A stretch of 64,000 nt of DNA, taken from Panorpa germanica (Eukaryota > Arthropoda > Insecta > Mecoptera > Panorpidae). The position numbers and the translations under genes are program-made. This document shows, one piece after another, positions 9,740 through 22,600 of this stretch; position 1 is the first letter of the stretch; every line of letters begins with the position of its first letter. Location: assembly GCA_963678705.1 (NCBI GenBank), contig OY783221.1:4402001-4466000 (forward strand). The letters run 5' to 3'. The notes below the pieces were generated by a model that was given only the letters and a program-made list of their open reading frames with translations, had not been told where the DNA came from and searched no databases.

Positions 9740-12512
9740 ATAAAGTTGAATTAAATCATTTGATCCTGCAGGAAGGCGTAAAATCGACCACCTGATGGTA
9801 ATATATATTTAAAATATTGCAAATTAGTTATTTATATCAGTACTCTATTTAATATAATTAAAGGAAGGAATAAACATAAAGATAAGTTTTGTTTCTTTTG
9901 TTGGAAATTTACTTTGATTAAGTTAACCACCTTGGAATTAAGTTTTTATATAACGGAATTTTAAAGTGACCATACACTTTAATAAAGAGAGTATTCTGAA
10001 TCATATTGTGTTCTAATTATTATTATTAGAGAAAATGTACATAACATTACAATAACGCAAATTCCACGTGAAATGAACTTATTCTCAGTAAATTACGTTC
10101 GTAACAAGTTGGTAAGAAATTGTTTCTGTAAAACGAACAGTATTTTTATGATATTTCATTTCAATGAAACAAAGTTAGCTTTAACTTAGGTAGATTTCGA
10201 AATGAGCTTTCGATCAGCAAGACATTTCAACATAGACAATAATATTTCAATGATTAAATTATGAAATTGAATACAATTCCTTTTTGTTATTAACAACAGT
10301 TCTCCCAATTATTTTTCAATCATTCTCATCTTGCAATTCTTCAAGCATTTGCTTCTACCCCCTCCTTCCTCCCACCGCACTTCTTTCATCCTTTCATTTA
10401 TTTCTCTAATTAACTCCAGAACAGATTCCCCCCACTGCGATAATTTAAATAACTAAAATTGTTATATCTGTAACAAATCGGTATAAAATTTCACCTGTCC
10501 TTAATTTAGATTTGGAATGATATTGCCTTTGGTAAAGGGCCCAGGGCTTATGGCTTTCTTCATCTTTTATACAACAAAAGAAAGTAATATAAAATTAATT
10601 GAAAGCATAATAGAAGGGCAGATAAAGATAATAAGGGTAAAGAAAAGGTAGTAAAAAGTATAACAATAAAAATATATTGGATTGTTAAATGGCAGAGTGT
10701 CCTTAACATTTTTTATTAAAAATAATTATTACTGTTTTTTTTTAGCAAACGGTAAAATTTATTTGTATAATTATACATAGCATTAAATTTCTGGTTTTTT
10801 TTTGAGGCTGTAACTTTTTTGTTATTTAATTATAACTTATTATTTATAGTAATTAGTAGTAGTTTCTTAGTGGTAGTAATCGTAGCAGTTAGTAATATAC
10901 CAATATGCGTCTGTGTTCCTCTAAACAACGAGATAACATTGGATATTGAGAGATAGAAGTTTCATCGATAATACACAGATAATTTTGTAGTTATGACAGT
11001 ATACAAGACTGTTAAAAACATGCATCTATAGTTATATCTATAAAATAAGTAGGTTGTTTTTTGGGGAGAAAGATCTTTGAGAAATATATTCATAAGTATA
11101 AAATATTTAAAAAAAAAATTAATTCATTACAATTTCTACCGCAATATCCCTACAAACATTTTTGCGTATAGTAGTAATGTGGAATAGCCTGATTACAATT
11201 TGAGTAAGATTTTTCGAAGCACGTTCTAAACCACAGAAAGAAAATATATTTGGGTACGTTCAGGAAAGGAAATTTCATATTTTAAAGCTTATGTTTATGG
11301 GGTGGAGTAATGCATTTTTGCTTCTGAAACTTTCGCCTCCGTTTTTGATCCAAAAAGCATTCGAAAGGGATACCCTTTTATCAGGTTCAGTTCTGAAATA
11401 TCGTATTCGAATTTTATACGCTGCGGATCCAAATTGTTTCTAGGGCTGTGACTTCTCTGTGATGTATTAACTTCAGAAGATAGGAGAACAATATTATTTG
11501 ATTGTGGAAATTCACATCACCAACTTGAGCTAACATTCCTTAGCATTATGTCCACTTTTTGGATACTCTAATGCAAAAGGATATATCTCTCTCTGTTATT
11601 GTGTATATTTCTGAACTCTACTTAAATACGCAAAAAAGAATCATTAATAAAATACGCATTTACTTCAGACATTTTGATGTCAACATAGTCAACAATGGTC
11701 TATTATTGATATTCAACCCTTCCAAAGAACCACACAGGGTAGATTACCAGTTACAGAGAGACACAAAACCATATGTCCATAAAGTGAGACTGAAAGGCCT
11801 CACCATATCTATAACGATACCATTTATATGCCATTCATGATATATGGTGGGCATAACGTTTATATAGGCTGGCATACATTTAAAGCAAGCAAACCTCTAT
11901 AAACAAGAACATTTGCCGGAGAATTAATGGATCACATGACAATGTACAATTACAGGACTAGGACCAGGACTTTAAGGATATACACTACACACATTGAAAG
12001 TTTTGCACAATTTAGACAGCTTTTGTAATCATTACGAAGCATTTTGCTTATGAGTGTTTAAGGGATGTTTACTAGACTTGGTTAGGGTATGAAGATTTAG
12101 GGTGGTTCAACCACAAGGATCATTGACAGCGTGATAATTATATTTCTGTGTTCTAACTAAAATCGTTATGATGGATTGTTTGTTTCATGAGTGTAATCAC
12201 ATCGTTGTTCTTTAAGAGGATTGTCTCAGAGGTAATTCAATCAAAATCGTGATAGCATATTTGTTAATATTGGCAAAATAAAAATTGTAATGAAAATGAA
12301 CAAATGAATGCCACACTTGTCCAATTTATGACGCATGACGTCAGAGAAAGAATTACAAAAGAAGGTCCTTAGTTAGACAGAATTTACGCCTAAACATATA
12401 AAACACAGAAATGGTACGTTTACTGCGTAGATTAGTAATTCTGAAAATGTGATAAATATTTTTCGAAAACGTGTGATATAGAGGTGCATCCACTCTGAGG
12501 GTATGTTTCAAC
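9740..12512. other. AT-rich intergenic DNA
   Basis: No supportable gene. The frame 11559-11840 (93 codons, plus) has a mixed composition including a RVDYQLQRDTKPYVHKVRLKG stretch, but no recognisable domain, flanking exons or regulatory signals. AAAGGGCCCAGGGCTT at about 10535 resembles GC-rich subterminal pieces of hAT-type elements and may mark old repeat DNA. Confidence 0.45.
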
Positions 12513-12860
12513 AATAGAGATATAAAAATAGAGTGCGCAAGAGGCTGAATACTGTAATATAAGCAAAGAGAGAGATAGTCACGAATGTCCTGTGTGTCTC
12601 TTTCGAGCCGAGTACTGTGAATAGATGCTTTGAATATATTATTTATAATTTACTGTATGCTACACTAACTATTTACAAATATTTTTATCTTTATTTTTAT
12701 TTTAACAATAGCGTCTGCTTGCTTGTTTACCCTCTACCATACCGCCAATCAACCAAGCCAGCAGCAGCGGTTCGGTTAGGAAGAAACAGATAGGACACTT
12801 GGCAGCTATCTCTCGTTTTGCATCTATCACCCTCTTACACTCTATTCTTATATCTCTATG
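12513..12860. mobile_element. Non-autonomous DNA transposon (MITE), 8-bp TSD
   Basis: The two ends carry inverted repeats: 12514-12535 and 12838-12859 match over 22 bp with one mismatch (ATAGAGATATAA...GAGTG), and looser pairing extends inward (AAGAGG). GTTTCAAC directly flanks both sides (12505-12512 and 12861-12868). An 8-bp TSD with CA...TG-like ends fits hAT or P superfamilies. At 348 bp with no open frame it is non-autonomous. It resembles a repeat type I believe is common in insects, but I cannot name the family. Confidence 0.75.
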
Positions 12861-12868
12861 GTTTCAAC

Positions 12869-13992
12869 ACAACATTACATTTGTTACAAATTTAAGTGAT
12901 AAAAACAATTATCTCAGCCATATGGAAAACTGAATTATTATCGATATATGAAATACTTTATTCCAAGAACTTCCAGCACACAAATATGTATTGAAAAGTC
13001 TATTTATAGAATATGATACTATTCAAACATACGTTTATTCATTCATACATTTTATAGCGGTACTAAATTCAATAGTTTAACTTTTAACACATGGACCTAA
13101 ATTTTTATTTTGAATAGATCTATATTTAAGTTAACAGAATATATACTATTTCATCCGGCAGCCGGCTTATATTCATTTAAACATTTACAAAAACTCAAAC
13201 ATCAATGAAAAGAGGGTTGTAGAATGTAGACTATACAATGCCAAAAAAAGGGTAGGTTTAGTAACGGGAAATCAAATGAACACACAAACTTTACTACAAA
13301 CACAGACTTCAAAAACTAAACAAATCATTTTTTTTCACAAATCTGTCATTATTTGTCATGAAATGAATCAGGCGGCTTTAACTAAAGGGGTGAAAGTGAA
13401 TGCCTACGGGGTTGCGGCTTTGCGAGGGTGTGGATCACCATTCACCATTTAAATTACTAATATTGCTCATTCAAAAAAAATTTATAATAATATTGCATGA
13501 AATTTTTACCTTATGTCAGAAATTGACGTGTGTTATATTGAAAATAAATATGAATTAAAAGAAAACAAAGTTTGCATATTGCATATACTAGGTAATTGCA
13601 AAGGTAGGTGCATATTTAAACATTGCTGTATGTACATAGTATGTACCGTCATGTTTATTCTTTCATGTATATGCAATATATATATATATATATACACGAT
13701 ATTATTTTCACATTATTCAGCATATATGAATTTACAGGGAATATTTCATGTTATGAGGGGTTCATCGGAACAATCTCTACCACACAGTAATATTGTTAAA
13801 ATGTACGTACACTTAGTTGTTCTGTTATAGAAAATTAAAAAAATTAAAACAAGACACGTACTTAACGAAAAATGTAATCTAAGTATTTTCTTGGTTAAAC
13901 CGCAGTTACAGTTATTTTCGACCAAAACAAATGAATAATTATTATAGATCACTCAAAATACAACTCATAATTACTCAAAAAGTATTACTTAC
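12869..13992. other. Non-coding DNA with a TA microsatellite
   Basis: A TA dinucleotide run occupies 13676-13694. The open frames at 13513-13830 (plus) and 13746-13952 (minus) overlap each other on opposite strands and have no recognisable motif. If the micro-exon just to the right is real, this could be intron on the minus strand. Confidence 0.45.
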
Positions 13993-14028
13993 CACAGAAT
14001 AATAATCCTCCAACATCGCACAGTGAAC
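13993..14028 (-). other. Candidate 36-nt micro-exon
   Basis: On the minus strand, ATTTTTTGTTTCAG precedes 36 nt ending TTATTATTCTGTG, followed by GTAAGTAATAC. The acceptor has a good pyrimidine tract and the donor is a near-consensus GTAAGT. All three frames are open (VHCAMLEDYYSV; FTVRCWRIIIL; SLCDVGGLLFC), and 36 nt keeps phase, as an optional micro-exon would. No partner exon is identified, so the host gene is unknown. It is the best splice-site pair I found, but it was picked by eye from 64 kb. Confidence 0.35.
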
Positions 14029-14252
14029 CTGAAACAAAAAATATCATATTAGTGTTTTGAATAAATAACTTTTACATGAGCAATTGTAGGTGTATATAAA
14101 GTATTATATCTGCTGCATCTTGTTACAAATTTCACAACATTGACTTTTCATTACATAAGCTAAAGTTTTCTCCCGATGACCCCTAAGGCCCTAACCTAAG
14201 CTGTAACGATCGTAACGAATAGCAACACGAGGTGTCAGCAAACACTTGCCCT

Positions 14253-14283
14253 GGGTGGGTCTGGGACTGGGGCTGGGACTGGG
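14253..14283 (+). other. G-quadruplex-type motif
   Basis: Six G-runs of three or four are separated by 1-3 nt spacers (GGGTGGGTCTGGGACTGGGG, then CTGGGACTGGG). This satisfies the usual G3+N1-7 rule with spare runs. It lies in a locally GC-rich patch (about 14160-14300), about 225 bp from the candidate micro-exon and on its upstream side in minus orientation. Whether it marks a promoter or is only a CTGGGA tandem repeat is open. Confidence 0.7.
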
Positions 14284-14299
14284 TATACCATATACCATA

Positions 14300-17200
14300 C
14301 ATCGTACGATGGATTCTATAAGACTATTAATAGTTCTCTAGGTATATGTAGGATTTCCCGCGGACATTAGGCCTACTAAGTGTAAGTGTGTTCAATAGAA
14401 CATTAAGCTCATATGGCTTAGGTGTATATCTTCACCCCTGTTCAAAGGATTATATGTATAGTAGCAGTAAGAAATACTTCAATACTAATTTATCTATCAT
14501 TTCTATTATCTAATTCGATTGTTTCTTCATGTCATTCGAAAGTTTCAGTTTACTATTTTTGTAATATAATAAATATTGATAGAATTTAAAGATATTTAAA
14601 GCTTCAGTTACTTTTTACATGAAAATTTAAAAAAATGACTGTTCTTTTGTGAATTACAGAAATGTTAAGACCTCTCTAAGGATGAATGTAGTAGTTATAA
14701 AAGCTAAGTGCAAAGTAACGAATTTATTAACCTCAAATTTCCTTTTTTTAGTGAAACAGTGTAAAATCTTTCTACAAGAGATGACCATTTTGCAAATTAG
14801 CATTTGTTTAATCTCCAAGCATGGGTATCCGCGAAAACAAAACGAAGAACCGCAAGAAATTTTTCATCGTATTAACTTTTCGTCGCTTGGATTCTGAAAG
14901 GAAAAATGGTTTCGCATGTTGTAGTCGATAATTGTCGATGTAGTCGATAGATTTTATTTTGAAAATTCCGACACAATTTAGTAATTGTGTACCACAGAGT
15001 ACTATTTATTTTTGAATAATAATTTTTGATACTTGCAAATAGAACACTACAAACATATATAAATACATTAACACGTAATACAAAACCTGTGAAAGTTTTG
15101 CCAGCTTATATATACATACAATATGCAATATTTAGTTCCTTTAATATAAAAATTCCACTGCACAGAACTTGAAGCCTTACAACTCCTGAATAATGTACGT
15201 ACATGTTCACCATTGAAACTGCAAAACTATTCGCGTCCGATTAGCTTCCACCCCATCCTCTTACTCCCTCTTCCATGTACCACCCACCCTTCAATACTCC
15301 CGTTTCAGCCGTCTAACTTGATGGACTATATCGCGGCTTATGTTACACATCATCTATTTCGAAAAGTTACTAATTGGTCTGGCAGATAGATTTTGCTTTT
15401 GTGGTTCTTTTTTAAACGAGGGTGAACTACATGGAGAATGTTTTTCCCTTTTTTTTAGGATTTCAATGCATGTTATATTATTTTACACAAAAATCTCGTT
15501 TACAATAAAAATTGAAATATAAAATGGAATTATTTCACATTGTATGTTTTTTTTTTTTTTACAAAAAAAGATATCTTTGCAGGATTTTTTGTTGTACTTT
15601 GTATTGAATATATTTTGACAGCAGTTTCTCTTTTTAAAATATTGTAGCTCAGTTGTAGAATGCAAAGTAAATACAGAGTCGGCTGTCTAGTGGTGTTTTG
15701 GGTACAAAAGGCCCGGTAAATAGGTAAAATTGCTTTTCTAATTTATTTATTTATTGTGCTTTTTTTTTTTAATGTATAAAATGCGATTCCTAATTTTTAA
15801 CCCAATAATATAATGCTGGGGCCTCAAACTGGAGCATGCCGAGCTCTTGCATCCGTCCCGCTGACTCTATTGTAAAAAACTAGGAAATTAAATTCAATGA
15901 AGAATACTCGCTGCAGAATAGGAAGTAAAAGCATTCACAAACCAATGCACTCGCACATTTTGAATTTCTTTTTTTTTAATTTTGAGTTTGCCTAATTATT
16001 GTATCATAATGAAGTAGGGTTATTTGATCATTTGAAAAACTTCTTTTTTTCAATATAATTCCTTTTTAGCTCGATATACTTATTCCACCGAATTTTTCAA
16101 TGTGGATTTATTATTAGCTCTCCTGCGTACAAGTCCGACCTTAAGTAGATTCAAAATGTAATAAAAATTAATGAAACACCAAATTTTAATATGTGCTTTT
16201 AAATAAACGACCATATTCAAATTAGTATAGCTAAATTTTAAATACTTTATAGATAGAAAGTAAAACCTAACATATGCGTGTCCCATTTAAGCTATGGACC
16301 ATAAAGTTAAGCAGAAATGGAACACAGAAGGGCAAAGGATAGAACATAGAACATAGAATAGAGGTCATAATTTTCATACTAAAACAACAAAAACATACAA
16401 CTACATGTTATTATATTCATATGTTCATAAAACTAAAAGTCATGGCATATAAAATGCGTTATGGCTTCAACCTACAAACTTAGGCACATAAGAGCCTGTA
16501 AAACACTAGAGAAGTATGGTTTACATTTGGATTTAATTCAGATAGCGTCTGGAATGTTGACTTATTATTATTTATTAAAATTACAGTGGTGTTACTACTA
16601 TTATATCACTAAAATTGAAGAATGAATCAAAATTCTAAATGTTTCATTTAAAATTACTGCAGATTTTCACAGTACGATGTAAGCTCTCGAAGTGTCACCT
16701 CTTATATGCTTTTTTCTTTAAAATAACCTTCAATTGTGATTTAAAAAAAGTTAATGTATGTAAAATAACTACTTTAAAATACCGATATCAATTACCACAA
16801 TATACTAAGGTTTATCCTTCTACCTTTAACTTCAGCAATTTTTTTAACTAGAAATCTATAGTCTAAAGATACCAATGTAGATTCAATAGAAATTAACTAC
16901 AGATTTCTAAATTTTGTTTAGTTAATCCTTATTAATTTCTTATACAGTGTTTTAATAATTTTAATTTCGAAACATTTCTTTTTCGAAAGCTACAGAGTGT
17001 TAACCTAATAATTACAGAGTGCAACCTAATAATAACAGTTTTGCAAAATTTTATAAAATTTCTTTAAAAAAAAAATTATAAATGGTTGTTATAGAAATCT
17101 GTTACAGATTTTAAGATCTGCGCTAAGGTTTTATTCAATTTAAAACTCAGTTTTTATCTTCACTAATGAAGTATTAAATTAATTAATTTTAGTTCAACGA

Positions 17201-17510
17201 GTATAAACCGTCCTTTCAACAAAGGGACACCTAACAAAAGCAAATGCAGGGGATAAGCACATTACACCACAAGTCTGACTTTATGTTTATCCGAAAGTGT
17301 GATACATACGATGTCTATAAAGTATGAAGTGTGTTTTGCTTACGAACTTTACTGATGTTAAAATATGAATCATAAAAACCATACATAAACCTCAAAAAGC
17401 GTTCCGAGAAAAACTATAAAGGTACCTCAGAGTTCGAGGCAATTTTAATGTGCAAACAGTAATTCATAATATAAATACATACATTATATATCAATGTATG
17501 TATTTAAATA
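14300..17510. other. AT-rich non-coding DNA
   Basis: No gene is supported. Frames at 14649-14897, 15340-15522, 15483-15665, 16080-16286 and 16639-16851 are short, low-complexity and lack splice or promoter context. A homopolymer T run lies at about 15547-15560. A C-rich patch at about 15245-15310 is unassigned. Confidence 0.5.
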
Positions 17511-18273
17511 TACTAGAGTTTACCCCCGTCGCAATGTGACGTCTTTTTGGTGTGTATCAATTGAATCCAATAAAATAATTCGTAATTACATTTCATATTT
17601 AACTCTATTTTTAAATTGAAATAATAAACTCGCACACATATAAATTGACTAAAAAAATATATTTTTTTATCAAAATAAAAAATATTTTCAATTTGTGCGT
17701 TATTTGACCAACTTTTTTTTTTAAATTTGGGTTTTTTTTTTCGATTCGTAAATAAGTTACCAAGGTTAGCCTATATATAAAATTTCAACTTTCTAGCGCA
17801 ATTTTTACTCTCGGCAAATACTGCCCCCGTGCCCCGAAATAAAATTTTGAATTTTTTTTTATTAATAATATACTTAATTATTCTAGAATCCAGAATATGA
17901 ACTTTCTCCAAAGTTCCCTACCGGGCCCCCGCATTTCTTCAACCCCCCCTTTTTCAATTTTTGAATTTCTAATTTTTGAGAAATGTCAGCATTAAATACC
18001 TTAATACACATGCAAAATTTCAACTTTCTATCTTTTACGAATTAAAAGTAATACAGCAAAAAAGAGCTCACTTTATTTCCAGTTTTTCCAAAATTACGGG
18101 TTTCCAGGAAATTCAGAGACAAATCCAAAAGAAAGTCTTAGAATTTTTTTCTCTACGAAATAGGAAATTTTCAAAAACTTCACTGGAGCCGTTTTCGAGA
18201 TGCCATACAAAATTCGAACCAAACATATAAACATATAAGAATATAAATAAACACTTGGAACATTATAATATAG
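17511..18273 (+). mobile_element. Dispersed non-autonomous repeat, long copy
   Basis: It begins ACTAGAGTTTACCCCCGTCG and ends with a run of ACATATAA-like units (18225-18250) and CATTATAATATAG. The first 48 bp recur at 39414-39461 with two mismatches. The general plan (ACTAG + C-rich 'CCCGTCGC' start, 'GAGCCGTTTTCGAGAT' before a CATATAAACATA tail, and TATAG end) resembles widespread insect repeats of disputed class. The frame 17976-18230 inside it is probably a chance opening. The boundaries are inferred from these motifs, not from a TSD. Confidence 0.55.
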
Positions 18274-18279
18274 GATCTT

Positions 18280-18889
18280 TACTTTTAATATTATTCAAAA
18301 AGTAATATAAAGGTTGTTGTTATGATTCTAATGATCCTAAAATGAAACAGTAATTTTATATGTAAAATAAAATGTGATTAGTGGATTAAATTACAAATAG
18401 TACTGTCTTATTTAAACACCCTGTCGTTCATACATGTTGTTTATTTATTATTACTTTTTTTAAGTTTCAATGGCTTCTTATTGGATTTTCTAATGTCAGT
18501 AAATACTTTGTAAACATGAAGCCCCTAGTATATTTTATAAGTTTTATTATTTATAAAATTGTTCAGACATAAACAAATTATTTGTGGGAACCAGTATGTT
18601 GATATCTAAGGCCATCTAATAATAAAATAGAAACAAATTTTAATACATTTGACAGGGAATATTTTTATTCTGTGCACTGTATGAGTATTTGTATACCATT
18701 GCACTGTGAACGAGTAGTAGTAAAATTTCAGAAGTAATAAAATAAATATGTTTTTAAAATGTAAGCACAAACATTGACGAAGCACTGCATATGAAATAAA
18801 TACCGCGGTTGATAAAGTCGAATGACAGTGGTGCATAACCTTTATACTACGTGCTTTTACTAGTAGATAACTGGACGAAATGTTAAGAT
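18280..18889. other. Non-coding DNA
   Basis: No recognisable content. The minus frame 18606-18836 is short and unsupported. Confidence 0.5.
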
Positions 18890-19150
18890 AAATATGGTAA
18901 TAAAGATGTGAAAAGAAGTATTGATATTACAGATTGGAATTTGTGAGCAGAAAATACAGTCATTACGAAGCACAGAACAGGGAAGAAAAGATGTGAAGGT
19001 TGAGTACAGAAATGGGTAGATTCAAAGAGAAACCTGGAATAAAGAAAGAAAAGAGATAGAAAGAGAAAAGTGTTTGAGAAGAGGATTCTAAAACGAGGTA
19101 TAAGTGACAGGAAAATTAAAGAAAGGAAGAGGAGAGAAGAAAAAAATGTC
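18890..19150 (+). mobile_element. Purine-rich tract, possibly LINE-derived
   Basis: A strongly purine-biased plus strand (GAAAGAAAAGAGATAGAAAG type) with scattered stops resembles the purine-rich section found next to the RFRLGN block in the LINE copies at 8755 and 26935. No RFRLGN or CCHC motif can be read, so membership of that LINE family is only a guess from composition. Confidence 0.25.
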
Positions 19151-19552
19151 TAGAAATAGACCGAGGTAAGATGCAGAGAAGGTATGTTGCAGTGACGTAT
19201 TTTATTTAATATCGATGAGTAAAATGAGTAATATAATAATGAGATAAGATAATAAAAAATATACTTTATAGCGAACAATAATAATGATATTTAACAATAA
19301 CAATTACGTTGTTACATCAGGTTTACATTATTATTATTTTTACGTAATTTATAATGTAATTCTTAATAATAAGTTCAGCAATATAATAGTTAAGTATCAT
19401 TTGTGCATCAATTAGTATTTGGCTAGAAGAGTAAATAAGCCAAAACCTAAAATATTAAAATATGTATTTATCATACTATGATAACCAGGGACGTATGAAG
19501 CGATGACTATAGATGACTTAAGTAAGCTTGCAAGTTTTGAAAGTGGAATCAT

Positions 19553-19692
19553 ATAGAGCCTTTCAACAAGAGCAGTCATTTGAAACGTGTTTCAACAACA
19601 AATGTCTTTTTAAATTAATGCAATATTTCCGTGAAAAGTGGAGATATTTTTATTTTAATCCAAAGTACAACTTCTGAGGTTAGTAACGTGCT
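19553..19692 (+). repeat. Dispersed repeat pair member (with 52457-52575)
   Basis: TAGAGCCTTTCAACAAGAGC...GTCATTT at 19553-19582 matches TAGGGTCTTTCAATAGGAGT...GTCATTTT at 52457-52486 in the same orientation. A second block, AAAGTACAACTTCTGAGG + TTAGTAA (19661-19685), matches the other copy in inverted orientation. The two copies therefore share parts but differ in arrangement, as expected for rearranged ends of one element. No coding potential. Confidence 0.45.
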
Positions 19693-19699
19693 GTTAATG

Positions 19700-22600
19700 A
19701 TGACAATTAAGAAATGGTGCAAAATTTAAACACATTTCCAAAAAATATTACATAATGTAAATTTTTATTTGACCATGTAATTCTAGACATCCGTCACTTC
19801 AGCAAAACGTTCTTTGTTTAACCCATTACAAAAACGGTGTATGCATCCCTGAATTGTATACGAAAAAAAGACCGGCTGTTCAAACATGAAAGCATATAAA
19901 TGTCTCACAGAGGGCCTTGGCGAGGTCTCTAAGGATCCCCAGGGCCCAGAGCCTGGCTTTTATAGCAATTTAATTCATTTTATAGCCAAAAACGTTTGTA
20001 AACCGTACCCGCAATATTCATGTAATACTCGCAGTTTGAAAATGTAGATTTTTCGTATATATTTTTTACGAGCGTTTTTTCTCTTGCAGCTATAACACTG
20101 ACAACTCCCATTTTTGATGTTTAAAATGAATTACTGCCTGCAACATATAAAGAAAATGATATGTTGGGTTCCAGGCCACCGACAATAGACATTTTTATTT
20201 TGTTATTTTAAAATTTTACAATTTACTACCTTTTATCTATACGAATACGAGTATGCATGGAGATAAAGGTTAAAATAAACAACATTAAGTTCAATTTTTA
20301 TTGATCTCGTTGTAAATTTTTATGTTTAAGTTACTGATGAAATTTGTAACGGATGATCAATTCACAATGATTATTTTATTACGTCATAAAAAAAGTTCAG
20401 CAAAATAACTATTCAAATAGCGAACAATAAGCAAAATAGGGGGGCAGGAATGTTATTTTACTAGGAGGAACCCCTGTGTTTGATAGACAGTTGTCAACGT
20501 GGTATGGTCAAATGTGATAGATGGAGTGAGAAATTATGCAACATACGAAATACAAAAATATTTTATAATAGTTTGATTTAGAATCGATTTTTAAATAGTC
20601 AGTAAAATTCAGTAAGCGGGTTTATCAAATTTTAATTTATTTTAATCAACCAAGATACTATATTACTATATGTCTTACATCCTGATGACTAAGAAATATA
20701 AAAATCCATCTTAGGGTCACCAAGAAGTGTACTGTAGTGTGTAAAGTACTAATTTGTTTATTTAAAAAAATAAATTAGAATCTTTTGTGTTATTAATATC
20801 TAAATGTAGCAAAAAACACTCTCATAATTAAATACAAGAATTAAATTTAAAAGGAGTTCATGTAATCAATATACAAATTTAATTAATTGCAGTTATGTTT
20901 GCCATTATTAACTAATTATGGTTTTTAACATAATTTTACTCTAATTTACTGGTCGCTGTATAAATTTATGTCTGTCTAGACATTAGCGCTGAGTATAAAA
21001 CAAATTAAGTTATTGCATTTCATAAAGCGCTTTCATAAACTTAATTAATCATTAAATTATAGTAGAACACTTAAATTAAAATCCAGCAATATACACCAAA
21101 CATAATAAATGTTACACTACGGCAGCTAATTTAACTTTTAATGATAAATTTCATTGTTTTAATTAAAGTTAATACTAAATTATAATTTAAAATATAATGT
21201 TTACGCTTTTAAATTTTATTTTTGTTTTTAATAGTTAACGCTTATGCAGCAGAAATACATGAAGTCGTCTGCAAGTTATAAAACTAATTTTTTATTCTTT
21301 TTTTAAGTCAAATTAACACATAGTAATTGTGATATTATAACATGGGTACATATTTATGTAGTTTAGTTTACAGACGGTAATACAGACTTTACTGGGGCCT
21401 AATTATGGTTTTAAAAGCTCTCAACAGGACTATGAACAAGCTCATGAACCACGCATAACAATAAACTAGTGATGGTGTTGAAAAATTTATATTAAACATG
21501 AAACTTACTTAAAGAAACAAGACTGCTTAATGTTTTCTGCAAAGAATATAAAGTTATATTAGGGTAATCCAAATGAGGTGCCATGTGAGAAGCGTAAGAC
21601 GACGTATGCTTAAGAAAAGTTCTGAGTAGCTAAATACAGTTGAAATGTTTGGTTATTATTAGACTGGTATAAAAACTGCTGAAATTCAAAAGGCATTTTA
21701 AATTTCTCATTAAACGATAAATACATTGACAAACATTTTCACAAAAGAGTTTTAAAATATACACATTTTGGTGCCTACGATGTTTCTGTTCTGAATAACT
21801 TTTATAAGATTTAGTATATCAGACATCATTTTTGAAATACAGACTAAATTTAGTAAATTGGCTAATTTTATAAAAATAATCGACTTTATCTTTGAACAGC
21901 AAAGTGGGCATACAAAATTTCCTTATCTTTTTGTATCTTTAAAGAGGGCTAAGGTTCAACACTAAGTTGATATAAATAAGCCTTCATATGTCAGAAATTT
22001 TCTACTCAAAAACAAAAAAAGTAGAAAAGACAATTTACTAAATTTATTTTAATAATGCTGATTCCAGTTTTTTTAAATTTCTTTTTTTAAAGCTTCTGAT
22101 AGTAAAATATTGCTCAGATTGTAATGAGGAAATATTCCAAGCCTACCATTTTGAGTGCAAAGTAACCTCATGTAATTACGCAAACCTAACGCTGATGGGG
22201 TATAATTATCCGGCTTGGACAACAGATAATTAAACTGGATAGAATGGAATCTGCGACAAACTTACACTTGATGATAGATAGAAAGGAATCTTAATTTTTT
22301 TCTTGAACTTGTTGACGTCTTTTCACTTATCTTTCTATATACAAATAATATATACTACTTTAATTTCGATGTTTTCCGCTAGACATTTCCATTTATAACA
22401 TAAGTATTATAATAGAAGAAGAAAATCAAACCCTTCCCCAATATTTCTTCGCCATTAATACGTCACTAACAATAATTAATGGTATTGTTCTTCTTTAGTA
22501 AGTTTTTTCTTTTGAAAATCGTGTTCATCCATTGCTACTTGTGCAATATATATTTTAATAATCACTCGACTCGTACGCGATGTTTCCCTCTACCAAGAAT

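Noticed and set aside
14196..14206. TTAGG-like telomeric repeat (minus strand TTAGGTTAGGG)
   Set aside because: Only about two units; interstitial telomere sequence would need a longer array.
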